A stretch of DNA of 64,000 bases from Erpobdella octoculata (GCA_963978895.1 CAXBUH010000089.1:115001-179000); one strand, 5' to 3'. Shown: positions 1-11,200, counted from the stretch's first letter. Notes: generated by a model from the letters alone, not told the origin. Numbers and translations are program-made.

Positions 1-308
1 ATATACATATATATATATATATACATATACATACATCCATCCATGTATATATACACTCAAACACACATATACAGATATATACACTAATGATACAAAAATT
101 ATACGCACACACAATGTCACAGGAGCACAAATATACACATATACATACATATACATATATATATATACATATATATACACACATATACACACATATACAT
201 TCATACATAAATGACTATTGTTTCAACACAACCAAAATATGCACACATAATAAAATAAAATAAACAAATACTATGAAAATAGGTAAGATGAATCATCTTC
301 ATCTTACA
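1..308 (-). repeat. 3' LTR of copy 1 (partial, cut by window start)
   Basis: Bases 1-308 repeat 2343-2811 with few changes and include (TA/CA)-rich stretches. The minus-strand start carries an inverted repeat GTAAGATGA...TCATCTTAC. The far end lies outside the window. Confidence 0.9.
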
Positions 309-338
309 TATCGCCCCTCTTCGAAAAAAAGAAACGCG

Positions 339-2245
339 TCAGTGTTTCTTGATTACATCGTCACTCTCTTTACGACTAAGAAAGTCAGCACCGATGTTCT
401 CCTTGCCTTTGAAATAGTTTACTTTCAACTTATTCTCAATCTCTATCTCTCTGCGTGCTGTGTCAACAGGGCGGGCATCTCCGAAGATTGCCGAATTCAA
501 CTTTCCATCTTTCCCCACCCCTCCATTTTGGCCTCTAGGCAGAAGATTGAGCCTTGGTCTTTCTTTTGGCGTATTCAAAGCTTGAACTTTTGCCTCAACT
601 TTATTTCCTACCTTTGAAATGGCAGACGTGTTTTTTTCCTTGCTTTGATACAGCTCCGAGTTAGCCGACGATTTTCTAAAATTTACCCGATCATTCCTCT
701 GAGTGCTGTCGTAGTTGGAAGCGGATTTCTGTGGTTTCCGACCAAAGCGTTTTCCTGCCGCCATTGCATCAAAACCCCTTAACCCTTCAACATTTCCCAG
801 CACGAGATCGCAAAGTAGGTTTTTCATGCACACCACCTCTCTGGTTCCTCTGAACCAGTCTGTTTTGATTTTTACCACTGCTGTTGGAGCTACCCGAACT
901 GTGCCGTCGATCAAAACACAAGGTCTTGTTCTTCCGGTCATCTGACGCGGGTGCACTAATGATTCCTTTACCATTATGGCAGTACAGCCAGTGTCCCTCA
1001 AAACTTTTACCGGTTTTCTGTTCACAAACCCTCTGGTTAAATTAAACTTTTCCCCTGAGTGCCAACAACCATCCGCAATGACAGGCAAAACGCATCCACA
1101 CTTCAATTCCACCTCATCCATTTTTCTTTCCATCACCATGGCAGCGCATGCATTCACAACGCCGGAATCCTTGCATGATGCTGACGTAGTCGTCTCTTTC
1201 CGTGTTTGGCAAAATACAGGATTACTAGGGGTACTCTGCCGACACTCTTTTGCCATGTGCCCCGTTTGATGACAGTTGTAGCAGCGAGGTTCAACCATTT
1301 TGGCGTCACTGACCGACTGACCCCGGTTCCAACCCATCCTGCTATTGCTGACCAATTTTGCCAACCTCTTCTCTGGGTGGGCTTGGCTGTACTTGTTTAC
1401 CCAAAGGCACAGCTCATTGACATCTTTGCTCTCTTTCTCCAACAAGTACTCGACCATTCCCGTCGGGCACTTTCCGAAAAACTGCTCTTTCAGAAACAAA
1501 AACAACAGATTTTGTTTGCTCGCGAGATCTACCAAGCGCCTGAGGTGGCTATCTAGCCACACTAGATAATGTTCCCAGGTCTCTTCCGGTTCAGGCTTTG
1601 ACTCTCGAAACATTATGCAATAGTCTTCCGCTGACTTCCCAAAACGACGAAGGAGTGCCTCCTTTGCCGTTCTGTAGTCCTGCATCTGACTATCGCTAAG
1701 TTGGCCAAACACTTCCAAAGTCTTCGCACTAAGCAACGACCCTAGAAGCATTCCCCAATCCTTCTGAGGGTGACTATTGGCTTTTGCCAATGACTCAAAT
1801 CTCAGCAAAAATGCGTCGATGTCATCACCTTCAGAAAACTTTGGATAAGGAATCTTAGTAGACTCCGCCGACGGTTTTGGCTCTATTTTTTTTGGCCCTC
1901 CAATTCCAGCTTCTTCAATTCCAATTCATGCTGGCGTTGTTCGCGCTCACGTAGAAGTTGAAGTTTTCGTTCTTCTTTAGCTTGTTGAAGTTGGAGTTCT
2001 CGTTCTTCTTTAGTTTGTTGAAGTTGGAGTTCTCGTTCTTCACGATCCCGTTCTTGTTGTGCTATTTTATCTTCACGCTCCTGCTGAGCCTTTTTTTCTT
2101 CACGCTCCTGCTGAGCCTTTTTTTCTTCACGTTCCTCCATTCTCTTAACTCTTTCTTCATCCTTCAACTCTTTGACATAACTCCTTAAATCCACTCCGGA
2201 ATAGCCGAGAGCCTGTCCCATCGCAATGAATTTCTCGTCAGACAT
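339..2245 (-). pseudogene. Gag-protease polyprotein with SCAN-like capsid, one frameshift
   Basis: Reading starts at 2245 (MSDEKFIAMGQ). A charged coiled coil of repeated EEREEKKAQQER-type units runs to about 1886. One base is missing in an A-run near 1888-1895, after which the frame continues at KIPYPKFSEGDD and is open to 339. The capsid region (about 1640-1400; RWV/RRLVDL and LFLKEQFF) resembles the SCAN/capsid C-terminal fold of some Gypsy Gag proteins. A zinc knuckle CYNCHQTGHMAKEC (about 1290-1250) is followed by a protease with DTGCTA in place of the usual DTGA/DSGA. The C-terminus FKGKENIGADFLSR is the usual tail of a retroelement RNase H, joined here to a protease-end linker, so the pol core has been removed. 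Apart from the single frameshift the frame is intact. Confidence 0.8.
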
Positions 2246-2323
2246 CTTTCACAAAAGAAAAAAAAATTCGGTCACTTGTGATCAAACAACTTCAGAAAAT
2301 ATATTTACGGATGAAAATGCGTA

Positions 2324-2341
2324 AATACGTCGGGGTCACCA
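2324..2341 (-). other. Primer-binding site, tRNA-Trp type
   Basis: Minus strand TGGTGACCCCGACGT lies one base after the LTR end (TTTACA). It matches the primer-binding site known for tRNA-Trp (as in Rous sarcoma virus) over about 15 bases. Confidence 0.8.
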
Positions 2342-2342
2342 A

Positions 2343-2811
2343 TGTAAACGTAGAGGAATGTGCTTTCTTGCGATTCGTAACGTTAACCCGGTTCTGACAA
2401 ATCTTTCGATTTTTCCAATTTCTCTACTCAACAACCTTACTTTTTCTACTGAGGACCACAAAAAGGAAAAAGACCAATACCAATTATATATATATACACA
2501 TATATATATACATATATATATATACATATACATACATCCATCCATGTATATATACACTCAAACACACATATACACATATATACATTAATGATACAAAAAT
2601 TATACGCACACACAATGTCACAGGAGCACAAATATACACATATACATACATATACATATATATATATATACATATATATACACACATATACACACATATA
2701 CATTCATACATAAATGACTATTGTTTCAACACAACCAAAATATGCACACATAATAAAATAAAATAAACAAATACTATGAAAATAGGTAAGATGAATCATC
2801 TTCATCTTACA
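2343..2811 (-). repeat. 5' LTR of copy 1 (469 bp)
   Basis: Complete LTR, TG at 2811 to CA at 2343 on the minus strand. It contains a (TA)-rich microsatellite at about 2484-2560 and 2630-2700. The bases on its outer side (ATACC) could be the target duplication, but the partner is outside the window. Confidence 0.85.
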
Positions 2812-3190
2812 ATACCAGCGATACAAATTTCATTAAAACGACCAACGCTTCGACAATACAACAGCTAACAAAACTGTTTACGTATAACTCACCTGGGAGC
2901 AGGTGCACTGAATTTACAGGTACATTATTTATATTTAAACTTACTAAAAAGACAATAGGGTAATTTCGACAGCAAATCAAAGTAGCAAAATAAGTTTAAT
3001 CCCATGACCATAAAACGAGGAATTAAAGTAAACCAGAATTAAATTAAAACCGAAATGAAATAAACCAGAAATAAAATTAAAATAAATTAAGAAATAAAAA
3101 ATAAAAAGATAAATAAAGAAAAATGAACAAACCAAAATTAAAATAAACAAAAAATAAAATCAAAATATAATACCGAAAAGGTCGTTAGAA
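2812..3190. other. AT-rich spacer
   Basis: Purine-skewed AAATAAA-like sequence with no ORF or repeat that I recognise. It may be the 3' untranslated part of the Penelope-like fragment that follows on the minus strand. Confidence 0.5.
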
Positions 3191-4472
3191 CTAGCGTCGG
3201 ACACGCCGCACCGTTATATTACTATGAGCTACTAAATGTGCAAACGGCAAAACCCCATCACGACCGGAGATTGGTAATATCTCAGGTCTAGATTCATACA
3301 ACACATGTGTGACAGCCACTTCTTTATCATCACGAGAAGAAACATGGGATTTCTTAGGTAAAGAACGATCATCATCCGCCACCCCACCAACATCCACAGA
3401 AACCTCATCATTGCGGTTAATACAAAAATTACCAACATCGACCTCAAGTCTCGCAACCCCTTCAAAGACATCATCAGCCTCAGCAACGCAACAATCATAA
3501 GAAGCATCGTCTACAACAATACCACATCCTGCATCTCCATCTCCCCCCTTCTCATCACCACACTCACGACCATCAAGACAATCAACATAAGCACAATTAA
3601 CGCTATCATCATCACCAAAATCATCAGAATCAACAGTGATATGCGAAGGCATAAGTTTTTTAGCCTGCTGATGACGATCATTATCAAGATATTCTGAGCT
3701 CCGCGGAAATTCAACGGTTGAATTCTGAATCGGAAGAACTAAAACTTCCTCCGGCGACGTCAGATTTTCCTCCGCCGAACTTCGAATCGGAAGAAATGAA
3801 ACTACCACTGGCGACATCAGATTTTCCTCCGTTGAGATAACCACTTCTGAGAGATCTTTGGTAGAGAAGACAGCGGTACCACCTGTTCTTGGTATGTTTT
3901 TATCTATTAGGACAAACTGTGGAGGGATACAAGACCTGGCCGCCAAGCACGTGCTTTGACAACGCGTACGCATTTCTGAAGAGACCTCAGGTTTAGAACT
4001 CTTAACACAGAGAACAGATGTTGTTACTGGAGAGGATCTCTCATTTGCTGCACTGGATTTTCTTGCTATGCACAGGCTTTGACTACGTTTATTTTTATCC
4101 GATGAGACTTTTAACACAAGGATTAGATGCCACCACCGAAGAGGGCTCCGCATCTGTTGTACCGTCAGAGTTTGGTAGATTACAATCACCCGTTTCATGA
4201 TATTCATCATTGGCTGGTAAACGCGACACATGCCCTAAGAGAGCGGGATGCATATCAACTTTGGAAAGGGTACGAATGTGTTGTAAACAGGCTGGTGTTT
4301 TTCTCATCAAGCCACTTCCAAACAAATGTAAAGTACGTCCAAAAGAGTCATCTTGTATATTAAGTGTAGGTCGTTTGGAGATAATATGGAGGGCTTCGCA
4401 AATCTTTATACGACTAGCATCATTTTCACGATCAATGACAATTGTATTGTCAAGTAAGGTTTTTCTGGACAA
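3191..4472 (-). pseudogene. Penelope-like element, GIY-YIG C-terminal part and acidic tail
   Basis: Minus-strand reading from 4472 gives ICEALHIISKRPTLNIQ and RTLHLFGSG, the conserved end of the GIY-YIG endonuclease of Penelope-like elements. The frame then shifts (4231 frame) into a long Ser/Asp-rich tail with repeated EENL-SP and LPI motifs, ending in PFAHLVAHSNITVRR. The separate Penelope copy at 18890 ends in FSHLVDNINITERR, which ties the two together. The GIY-YIG catalytic N-terminus and the whole RT are missing. The left partner at 4492 is an hAT transposase, so this copy is 5' truncated at that junction. The tail is far longer and more acidic than in the second copy. Confidence 0.7.
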
Positions 4473-4491
4473 CCATATCTTATCTTACTTT

Positions 4492-5919
4492 TTATAAAGT
4501 CACGCATTTTTCCAAAAGTGAGGTTTTCACAGCTACTTTTGTTTCCTCCGTTGAGAAGAAATTGAGTTTATAGGTTGGATCCAAAGCAGTTGCAAGTGCA
4601 TATATGTTTTTGTCCTCAATACCGCTAAAACGGGTGATCCACAACTTGAGCATTTCGGTTCTCATTGTCAGGATACCAGTATCATTTCCCAAAATGACAG
4701 GTTTTTCAAGGAAACGTTGCAGTAGACGTACACTTAGAATAATTATGCCTGCTGAAGCCGAAGACAAACTGGCTTTCTTTGTTTCTTCCTCAAACGGACG
4801 AAGTGTTTTTATAACTTTTTCCGCCAAATTCCACTGAGTTGCGTTGAGGTTGGTGACCTGCGGGACATCCTGGCAATACAATGAAACAGCTCTCCGTTGT
4901 TCAAAAAGTCGCTCGAGCATGTAAATGTCGAATTCCATCGCATCGTAACGTCTTGGATGAGCCGATGTTGTGGATGAGGCATTGCATCTGTAATCTGTAT
5001 TCAGAGTCTGCTGAATAATCTTCAGAGCTTCCGTAACTTTTGTGGAGTGACGAAAATGACCAACAAGAGCTCGTCCGACGGCTATCATTTTTATAACGGC
5101 TCGCTGTGCTTTCAATCAAGCCACGATGACCAAATGCATAGAGTGGATATAGCAGCTAAGGTCGGACAAAGATGCAAACCGTGCGGCTTTCACCATGCTT
5201 GTTCCATTGTTACGCACTAAGATGCCACGACGGTTGTCCAGGATATTCCAGTCTTCCAGAATTGATCTCATTTCCATTGCAATCATCTTTCCAGTATGAC
5301 TGCCTTCCATTTGCCTGAGTTGAAGAAGCGCAAATTTTATATTCCAGGAATCGTCTATCCAATGCGTAGTAAAACTAAGAAATGCATTCAGATTATTCAT
5401 ACTGGTCCAGATGTCACTCGTGAAGCAAATGTATTTTGCTTGACTGATTTCCTTTTCTAGCTTGTTCCTCACCTGGTGATACATTTCCGGAATGACGTTG
5501 AAAGGAACGGGAACCGTGTAACGAGGTTCAAGATCTTTCATCAGGTCATTGAATTCATCCGTTTCCACAAAAGCGAAGGGCAGTGCGCACGATGCCAGCA
5601 TATCACCGGTTTTAGCCGTTATTGCAATTTGACGGCTATGGGTGGCTTTAAATGGTGTTGTTTTTTTAATACAAAAATCCAACGTTTGCTGACAGCTTTT
5701 CTTTCCAGCAGGGGATCCAGCGCCCACCGAATCTTCTCGTTTACTTTTATTTTCGGCTTCTGTGGCGACGGAATATTCTTGGAATTCAGCTGGATGCATA
5801 CGCATGTGTTTAATAAACGATGTCTTGCCATAGCCGCGTGCAACCTTTGCACCTCTTGACCATTTTGCCTTGCATAGGTTAGAAGTTACGTAAAAGCGGA
5901 CAAGGATCATAAATAACAA
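4492..5919 (-). pseudogene. hAT-superfamily (ZBED-like) transposase, truncated
   Basis: The minus-strand protein shows a degenerate BED finger near the start (GYGKTSFIKHMRMHP), then FTSDIWTS (first catalytic Asp region), LVRNNGTSMVKAARF and CYIHSMHLVIV, the standard order of ZBED/hAT transposases. The second motif normally reads DN with a catalytic Asp; here it is NN. An in-frame TGA interrupts the chain at 5116-5118, after which the RNase H-like fold continues (GHFRHS, LDPTYK). The C-terminal dimerisation region is absent because the copy ends against the Penelope fragment near 4492. The element is dead by truncation, stop and motif change. Confidence 0.8.
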
Positions 5920-6146
5920 AGATATGTAATCTGTAGGTGAATAGATAACAAAGATATGTTATCTATAGTTTAATAGATTACAAGGAAATGTTATCAATGG
6001 TTGAATATATAATGTTATTTATTCAACCATAGATAACATTTCTCAGACCCGGACCCGGTACTATTTTGCACGCCAGGTCCGGATCGTACCGGGTCTCTAA
6101 AACCCGACATTTCCGGGTCTCCGGGTCCGTACCCGGCTGTGCCCTA
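5920..6146 (-). mobile_element. 5' terminal region of the hAT element
   Basis: On the minus strand the sequence starts TAGGGCACAGCCGGGT at 6146, a plausible hAT terminal inverted repeat, followed by repeated CCCGG-type subterminal motifs (about 6050-6135), which are common transposase-binding arrays in hAT elements. The opposite end is lost. Confidence 0.6.
5988..6039. repeat. Inverted repeat (20-bp arms)
   Basis: Arms 5988-6007 and 6020-6039 are reverse complements with one mismatch and a 12-base loop. It lies in the 5' leader of the hAT transposase. Confidence 0.8.
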
Positions 6147-6177
6147 ATATCTATATACAATCAGAAAGCAAATCTAT

Positions 6178-7645
6178 CTTATCTGCAACTTGGTTTTTGA
6201 CAATCTCCACGCGCCCAGTACCTGGACATCCAATATCATCGTCACCGTGCCAAAGAAAGAAAATCTCCAACTGATGACTAACTACAGAGGTATCTCTCTC
6301 ATGTCCATAGCAGCAACGGTTTACAATCTAATGCTTCTCAACCGCATTAGAACTCCAATTGACAAGCTGTTAAGGAAAAACCAAGCTGGTTCAGGATTGA
6401 ACGTAGTTGTGTTCAACAGATTAACATCTTGAGACGCATCATGGACTGAGCATATAGTCAGAATATCCCGTTGTTCGTCACATTCATTGACTTCAAAAAA
6501 AGCAATTGATTCGATTGATCGGGATATGATGTTTGCAATATTAAGACACTATGGCATTCTCAATAAAATAGTCTCAGCCATAAAAGTACTATATGAAAAT
6601 TCATCTAGCCAGGTCTTTGTTGAAGGGGAACTATCCAAGCCATTCAGTATCACCACAGGAGTCATACAGGGAGATGTCTTAGCCCCTTTCTTGTTTGTCA
6701 TTGTAATCGATTATGTCATGAGACGAGCGGAACATGGTTTCGGCTATCTGACACACGTCGCAATGGATCAAGACAGGCGGAGAGGAGGATTAATGACATC
6801 GACTTTGCGGATGACATAGCCCTGTTGGAGAACTCAATAGAAGGTGCTCAGCGACAACTGAATGCTCTCAACGAAAAATCAAAAAAGGTTGGGCTGGAAG
6901 TAAACACCATGAAGACCGTACAGATGCGTCTCAACATCCCTGAAGATTTTAATGCACCGCACCTCACAATCGACGGCGAAAGAGTAGAAGTGGTCCGGGA
7001 CTTCTTGGTTCTCACATGAACTCAGATGTCAAAGATATTGAGGCCAGAATCGCTCTTGCATGGGGGGCCTTCCACAAACTGGAGAAGATCCTCACCTCCA
7101 AACTCGTCGGTGTGATGCTGAGAGTGCGCTTCTTCAACGCTGCATGTGTATCGATTTTGTTGTATGGATGTGAATCCTGGCTTGTAACAAAAAGTTTGTC
7201 AATTAAATTGTACGTGTTTGCCAGAAAGTAATATCGCAGGATGATCGGTGTGGTTCAGTCAGAGGATCGTATGACAAATGAGGACCTGTACGACAGGGTA
7301 CAATCAGCTCCTATCAGCACATTGATCCGTCATCGTCAGATGTCTTTCACTGTTCACTGCCTACGTATGAACCAGGATGAACCGGCTAAATATATACATG
7401 CTGTATACATCGAACGTGAGAGCTAGCCGTGAGAGACGTGGCCGTCCAAGAATGTCATACCTCGACCAGATGTCAGCATACATATGTTATGACAGAAAGA
7501 GTATCACCGCTGAGGATGTTAGAAGGGAAGCCACGGAGGCCAAAGGAGAGAAATGAAAGCTCAGATATTGTCGTCTGCTGAGTGGAGGGACCAACAAGTC
7601 CGGACGAAACGTAGTCGGTCGATGATGATGATGATGATGATATAC
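6178..7645 (+). pseudogene. Non-LTR retrotransposon RT (RTE-like), decayed
   Basis: Successive frames give a collinear RT: NYRGISLMSIAATVYN, FIDFKKAIDSIDRD, TTGVIQGDVLAPFLF, FADDIALLENSIEGAQ (catalytic FADD), VGLEVNTMKT, then the thumb LLYGCESW and RRMIGVVQ. At least four frameshifts or stops break it (near 6430, 6815, 7017, 7230). The endonuclease half upstream is missing. The copy ends in a short (GAT)n tail at about 7620-7640, as expected for the simple-repeat 3' ends of RTE-type elements. The clade is inferred from motif wording and tail only. Confidence 0.75.
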
Positions 7646-8500
7646 TAAAAAACTTTGGGTTATCAAACAAACATGTAAACACTTTTTAAAAATCTGTAAA
7701 TTATGATGAAATAAAAAAATTAGTTATGTGTTTTTGGGGAAATAATAATATGATGATTGGTTCGATGAAACAGTTCTTAGCTTAAATTTATTCTTTATCT
7801 TTGTGACAAGTGATTGAAAATCATCGACATATTTGTACCATCTCAATTTTGAATTATATGCACAATTAAAACTTGAAAATTGTCATTCGATTAAACAACA
7901 ATTCGATTAATTAGAAAATGACAAGATGATAAGATCATTGTTTATTTAAAAATGAATAGGAGTCCATCAGAAACTATTAACTAATTATAACACTAAAAAT
8001 GATAAATTTAAGGGTTCAATTATTTATTATATTTTATTATAAAAATAAGTTTTATTGTGTTATTTATTCATTGAAATGTTTTTTTTTATCAATGATAGTT
8101 AATTAATTAAACTAAAGTGTCACATAAACTAAACAGTTCTACCAAATCAAGTTCATTCAACATTTGCAAGTGTTGGTCTCCGCTTGAAAGACCAATAGTT
8201 TGTTTTTCATTATAGTAGTTACTTTGTAGGATTCCATGGATCGCAGGCATGGCATAAAGTGAAGTGATTTTAATTTACTTGAACCAGGTTCGATTTAAAA
8301 CATTGAACATTTTTTTGATATTGCTGAGTAGGCTAACCAACTAGTGTTGACAATTTCCGGAATGTTTTTGGAAATTGTCAGTAAATATTTGTCGGGAAGT
8401 TTCCACCAAAACCCAGAAAAATTTAAATAAAAAGAATTTAATTTGTTTTGATATGTACTTTAATGAAAATCTACTAAACACAGTTAAAATAACTTTTCAG
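7646..8500. other. AT-rich sequence upstream of the host-like exon
   Basis: No repeat or ORF that I can support. If the exon at 8501 is real, this is at least partly intron. I see a pyrimidine-rich acceptor only at the 3' edge. Confidence 0.5.
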
Positions 8501-8740
8501 GTGTTGCTCTTCTCGAGTATCATCCTACCTTTGGCAGTGTTGGAGGCGGTTTGTGCAATTTTCTGTTCTATCCTTTGCAGCGAGGTTACGCCCGAGACCC
8601 GACCGATAATATACAATCAGAAAGCCACATATAGGCTGGCGTTTTCACATTTAGCGCTTACTTTGGCATGCGTGATTATTCAGATTTTAGTAATTATGAA
8701 TTCAACAATCGGCTTTACGGCAATGTGGTACGCATTTTTG
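8501..8740 (+). CDS. Internal exon of an unidentified multi-pass membrane protein
   Basis: An 80-codon block is bounded by an acceptor (aacttttcag before 8501) and a strong donor (gtaagt at 8741). It begins and ends in phase 0 and is more GC-rich than its surroundings. It encodes a hydrophobic helix (IILPLAVLEAVCAIFCSILC), a short loop with Cys and charged residues (SEVTPETRPIIYNQK), a second helix (LALTLACVIIQILVIM) and the start of a third (TAMWYAFL). The ORF extends in both directions past the splice sites, but those parts are AT-rich and look intronic. It shows no transposon motif. I do not recognise the family; the helix-loop-helix layout would fit a small three- or four-helix membrane protein. 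Earlier exons were not found and may lie outside the window. Confidence 0.55.
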
Positions 8741-9808
8741 GTAAGTCTGTCAGAAACATTTTGTTTCTTGCTTTTTTTATATAAAAAGAAATCGTTGACA
8801 AATGAAATAAAAAAACTTGTTTTAAAAGTTTATCGTTCCAATCTTCTGGAAATTCTTTAAAGTTAAACTTCTCAACGTAACTCTCTGGTTGGTGATTTGT
8901 TTCATTATTTCAAATTGTAGCAAACGGACGTTTAATCGATTAAAATTGTTGTTAAAAGCAAATGTTATCACCGGTTTAAAATATTTAGTATTTATTTTGA
9001 ATACGTTTTTATAAATAGTTGTATACTATTTTTTCATTTGTTAATATTTGTATTATGCTACTGCCCATTTAGGGTTTCAAGTACTTTTTAGTTCTTATAC
9101 ATTTTTCGTTCTTTTCTTTTTTTGAATCTGCTACCTATGAGATACAGAGTATTTGATGAAAATGCGTTAATATTTCAAAAATTGTACGTCTGCTGTAAGT
9201 TTGATAAGTAATTATAATTGTAAAAAAATCACTCTAATCAGCTTTTAACTGTTTATTAACTTTATCAATAGAACACTCTTTTGCTTAGAGCTTCCGAATA
9301 ATTGTTTTATTTTGGTTTTTTGGTTTACTTTTATATACCTTTCAGTTTTTCTAACATTAATTTCAAATCATAAGTGGTTTTTCAATATGGTCTGAAGCTC
9401 CTCCTGTTTTAAAAATTCATGGCTGAGCATCTTTGTACGCTTCGTAAAAAGCACAGAGTAAGTACTGCACTGGCGGACTAGAACAGACCTTAATTTTCAG
9501 ACATTCAAACGGACATGTTGGGCTTAGCTGAATTTAAAATCAAGCTGGAACGTCAGAGCTAGGCTCAAATGTTTTGCCAAGTATATGGATTTTAGACCTA
9601 TAACAACGGGCCATGACGGGCCAAAAAAATCGGACCTTTTAGTACTCTAAAATCACTATAGAATCTTCTTTGATTGATCGGTGGCTTTTTTTATCAGATC
9701 GATGTAACTGCATAATGTGTTTATGATTGATTGCTGCTAAAGTGACGTTTTTGACCAATCATTGAATTTTTATAAAGCTAATTAGAAGATGTTTTTGTTG
9801 CTTTTCAG
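8741..9808 (+). other. Predicted intron (phase 0)
   Basis: Starts GTAAGT and ends TTTTTGTTGCTTTTCAG. AT-rich, no ORF of note. About 1068 bases. Confidence 0.5.
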
Positions 9809-9850
9809 GCAGTGATATTGTCAAAGAAAGAAAGTTATTTGCAAAACTAG
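9809..9850 (+). CDS. Predicted terminal exon of the membrane protein
   Basis: Directly after a strong polypyrimidine acceptor, phase 0 reads AVILSKKESYLQN and then TAG at 9848-9850. The first residues would complete the third hydrophobic helix and the rest would be a short basic cytoplasmic tail. A possible poly(A) signal AATAAA occurs at about 10202. The exon is very short, so the support is the agreement of phase, splice site and topology, not length. Confidence 0.45.
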   Translation, partial: AVILSKKESYLQN

Positions 9851-10740
9851 ATGGATCCTTGACTACTTATAGTTCAGATTTGTTGACACCTGATGTACAA
9901 AAAAAACTTAAAAAACATTTTTTTAAATTTGCTAAATTTTTGACTGCAGAAACTGTACTAACCTACAAAATGCGGCTGTTAATTAACTATTTGTTTTTAA
10001 AAACTCTTTTCACTGCCACATAAATTATTTACAAATTAAAATGCTTAAACTTGTTGGCACTTAAAAAGCGCAAAATTCATGTACTCTAATTTTCTAAGTT
10101 TTTAATTTTTAAATTTCACGTATAAATGACATTGTTAGCTTATACTGGTTTTATTCAGCCGTTATACGTTTTCTTGTTTCCCGGTAGAATATGTTGATGA
10201 AAATAAAAAAAAGCAGAAAAAAATATACAACATTTTTAAAAAACCTGCCAAATATCAAAACGTTTGATATAAAAGAAGTGAGTTTATTACAAATAAAATT
10301 TTAGGCTATGGTCAAACAAAATGAAACACCAAACTATGAAAAGAATAATTTCAAGTCATAACAAGTGAACCGTAAAAAATTTCGTTTATTAAAATTCCTC
10401 TATATTTGAGATAGAAATTAAATACAAATATAATGGAAATATTTTTCATAAAGATAAAAGTCTATAATTCTAAAAACTTCATAAATGAAAAATCAATTAG
10501 TGTAAAATTGATATCTGCAATCATGAAATGAAAATCTGATAATTATTGATTAAATTGGTATAGAAACAGTTTTTTATTATAAATAAAAAATCAAAATAAA
10601 AAACTTCAGATCGATAGTAAATAGTAATACGTGAAACGATTAAAAGTGGAATTCAAAGTTTGCTGTCTTTCAATGAACTAAACAATGACGCAATATCAAG
10701 TAGATTTTCCAACATAGCGTTCAACTAAAGAATTAATTTT
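9851..10740. other. AT-rich, no gene seen
   Basis: Likely 3' untranslated and intergenic sequence of the host-like gene; no coding or repeat signal recognised. Confidence 0.5.
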
Positions 10741-10754
10741 TTTTGTTTTTGCGA

Positions 10755-10885
10755 TTGACCATCTCAAAATTAATGTTTGGTCCTCACGAGTCTATAGACC
10801 AAGTTTCGATTTAATAACGAGAAAAGACTTTGTACTCCGACAGACTGACAGAAAGGCGAAATTAATATAAAAGATTGAAAAATAA
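10755..10885 (+). repeat. Dispersed repeat, copy A
   Basis: Shares an ordered series of blocks (AAAATTAATGTT-GGTCC, AGTCTAT, GACAGAAA, TTAATATAAAAGATTGAAAA) with 26570-26705, same orientation. Probably part of a non-coding transposon such as a MITE. Confidence 0.6.
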
Positions 10886-10893
10886 TCAAAACA

Positions 10894-11200
10894 AACAACG
10901 TTATCTTGCGCACTAAAACTAAAAAATAATTTTTATAATATCCTGACAGATTTTATAAATAAACTGTTCACATTTCGTTAAAAGACTCTATAACAGTTTT
11001 TAAATTTTATTAAACGGAAAACGTTGGGCGCATATACAAAATGATGTTTTTGTGAACGTACCCAACGTTTTTTTAATAAGATTTAAAAACTGTTATACAG
11101 TCTTCAACCAAAATGTGAACAATTTATTTAGAAAATCTGCCATGCTAATAGAAAAATTACTTTATAGTTTTTTGTGCGCAAGAAAACATTGTTTTTAAAA
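10894..11200. repeat. Long imperfect palindrome, MITE-like
   Basis: Arms of about 140 bases (10894-11033 and 11068-11200) are imperfect reverse complements; matching blocks include TTGCGCAC, CAGATTTT, TGTTCACATTT, AACAGTTTTTAAAT and CAACGTT at the inner edge. The loop is about 35 bases. There is no ORF. The layout fits a foldback or MITE insertion; the repeat at 10755-10885 ends next to it. Confidence 0.65.

Larger units (their letters stand above)
1..2811 (-). mobile_element. Gag-protease LTR retrotransposon, nearly pol-less derivative, copy 1
   Basis: Two near-identical direct repeats (1-308, cut by the window edge, and 2343-2811) bracket a minus-strand coding block. The LTR begins TGTAAGATGAAGATG on the minus strand and ends in ACA next to a primer-binding site. 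A purine-rich tract (GAAGAGGGG) precedes the 3' LTR. The inside encodes a coiled-coil N-terminus, a SCAN-like capsid, a zinc knuckle and an aspartic protease, followed directly by the last residues of an RNase H domain; RT, most of RNase H and integrase are absent. A second copy at 22004-25023 has the same layout, so this is a propagated deletion derivative and not random decay. It would need proteins from a complete relative to move (inference). Confidence 0.85.

Noticed and set aside
1958..2188. Plus-strand Phe/Leu/Ser-rich membrane-like protein
   Set aside because: Antisense of the charged coiled coil of Gag.
3511..3714. Met/Val/Leu-rich membrane protein
   Set aside because: Alternative frame of the Asp-rich Penelope tail; hydrophobicity is a frame artefact.
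8375..8860. Single-exon 161-codon membrane protein
   Set aside because: A strong acceptor at 8500 and donor at 8741 lie inside it, and the parts outside these sites are AT-rich; two exons explain it better.
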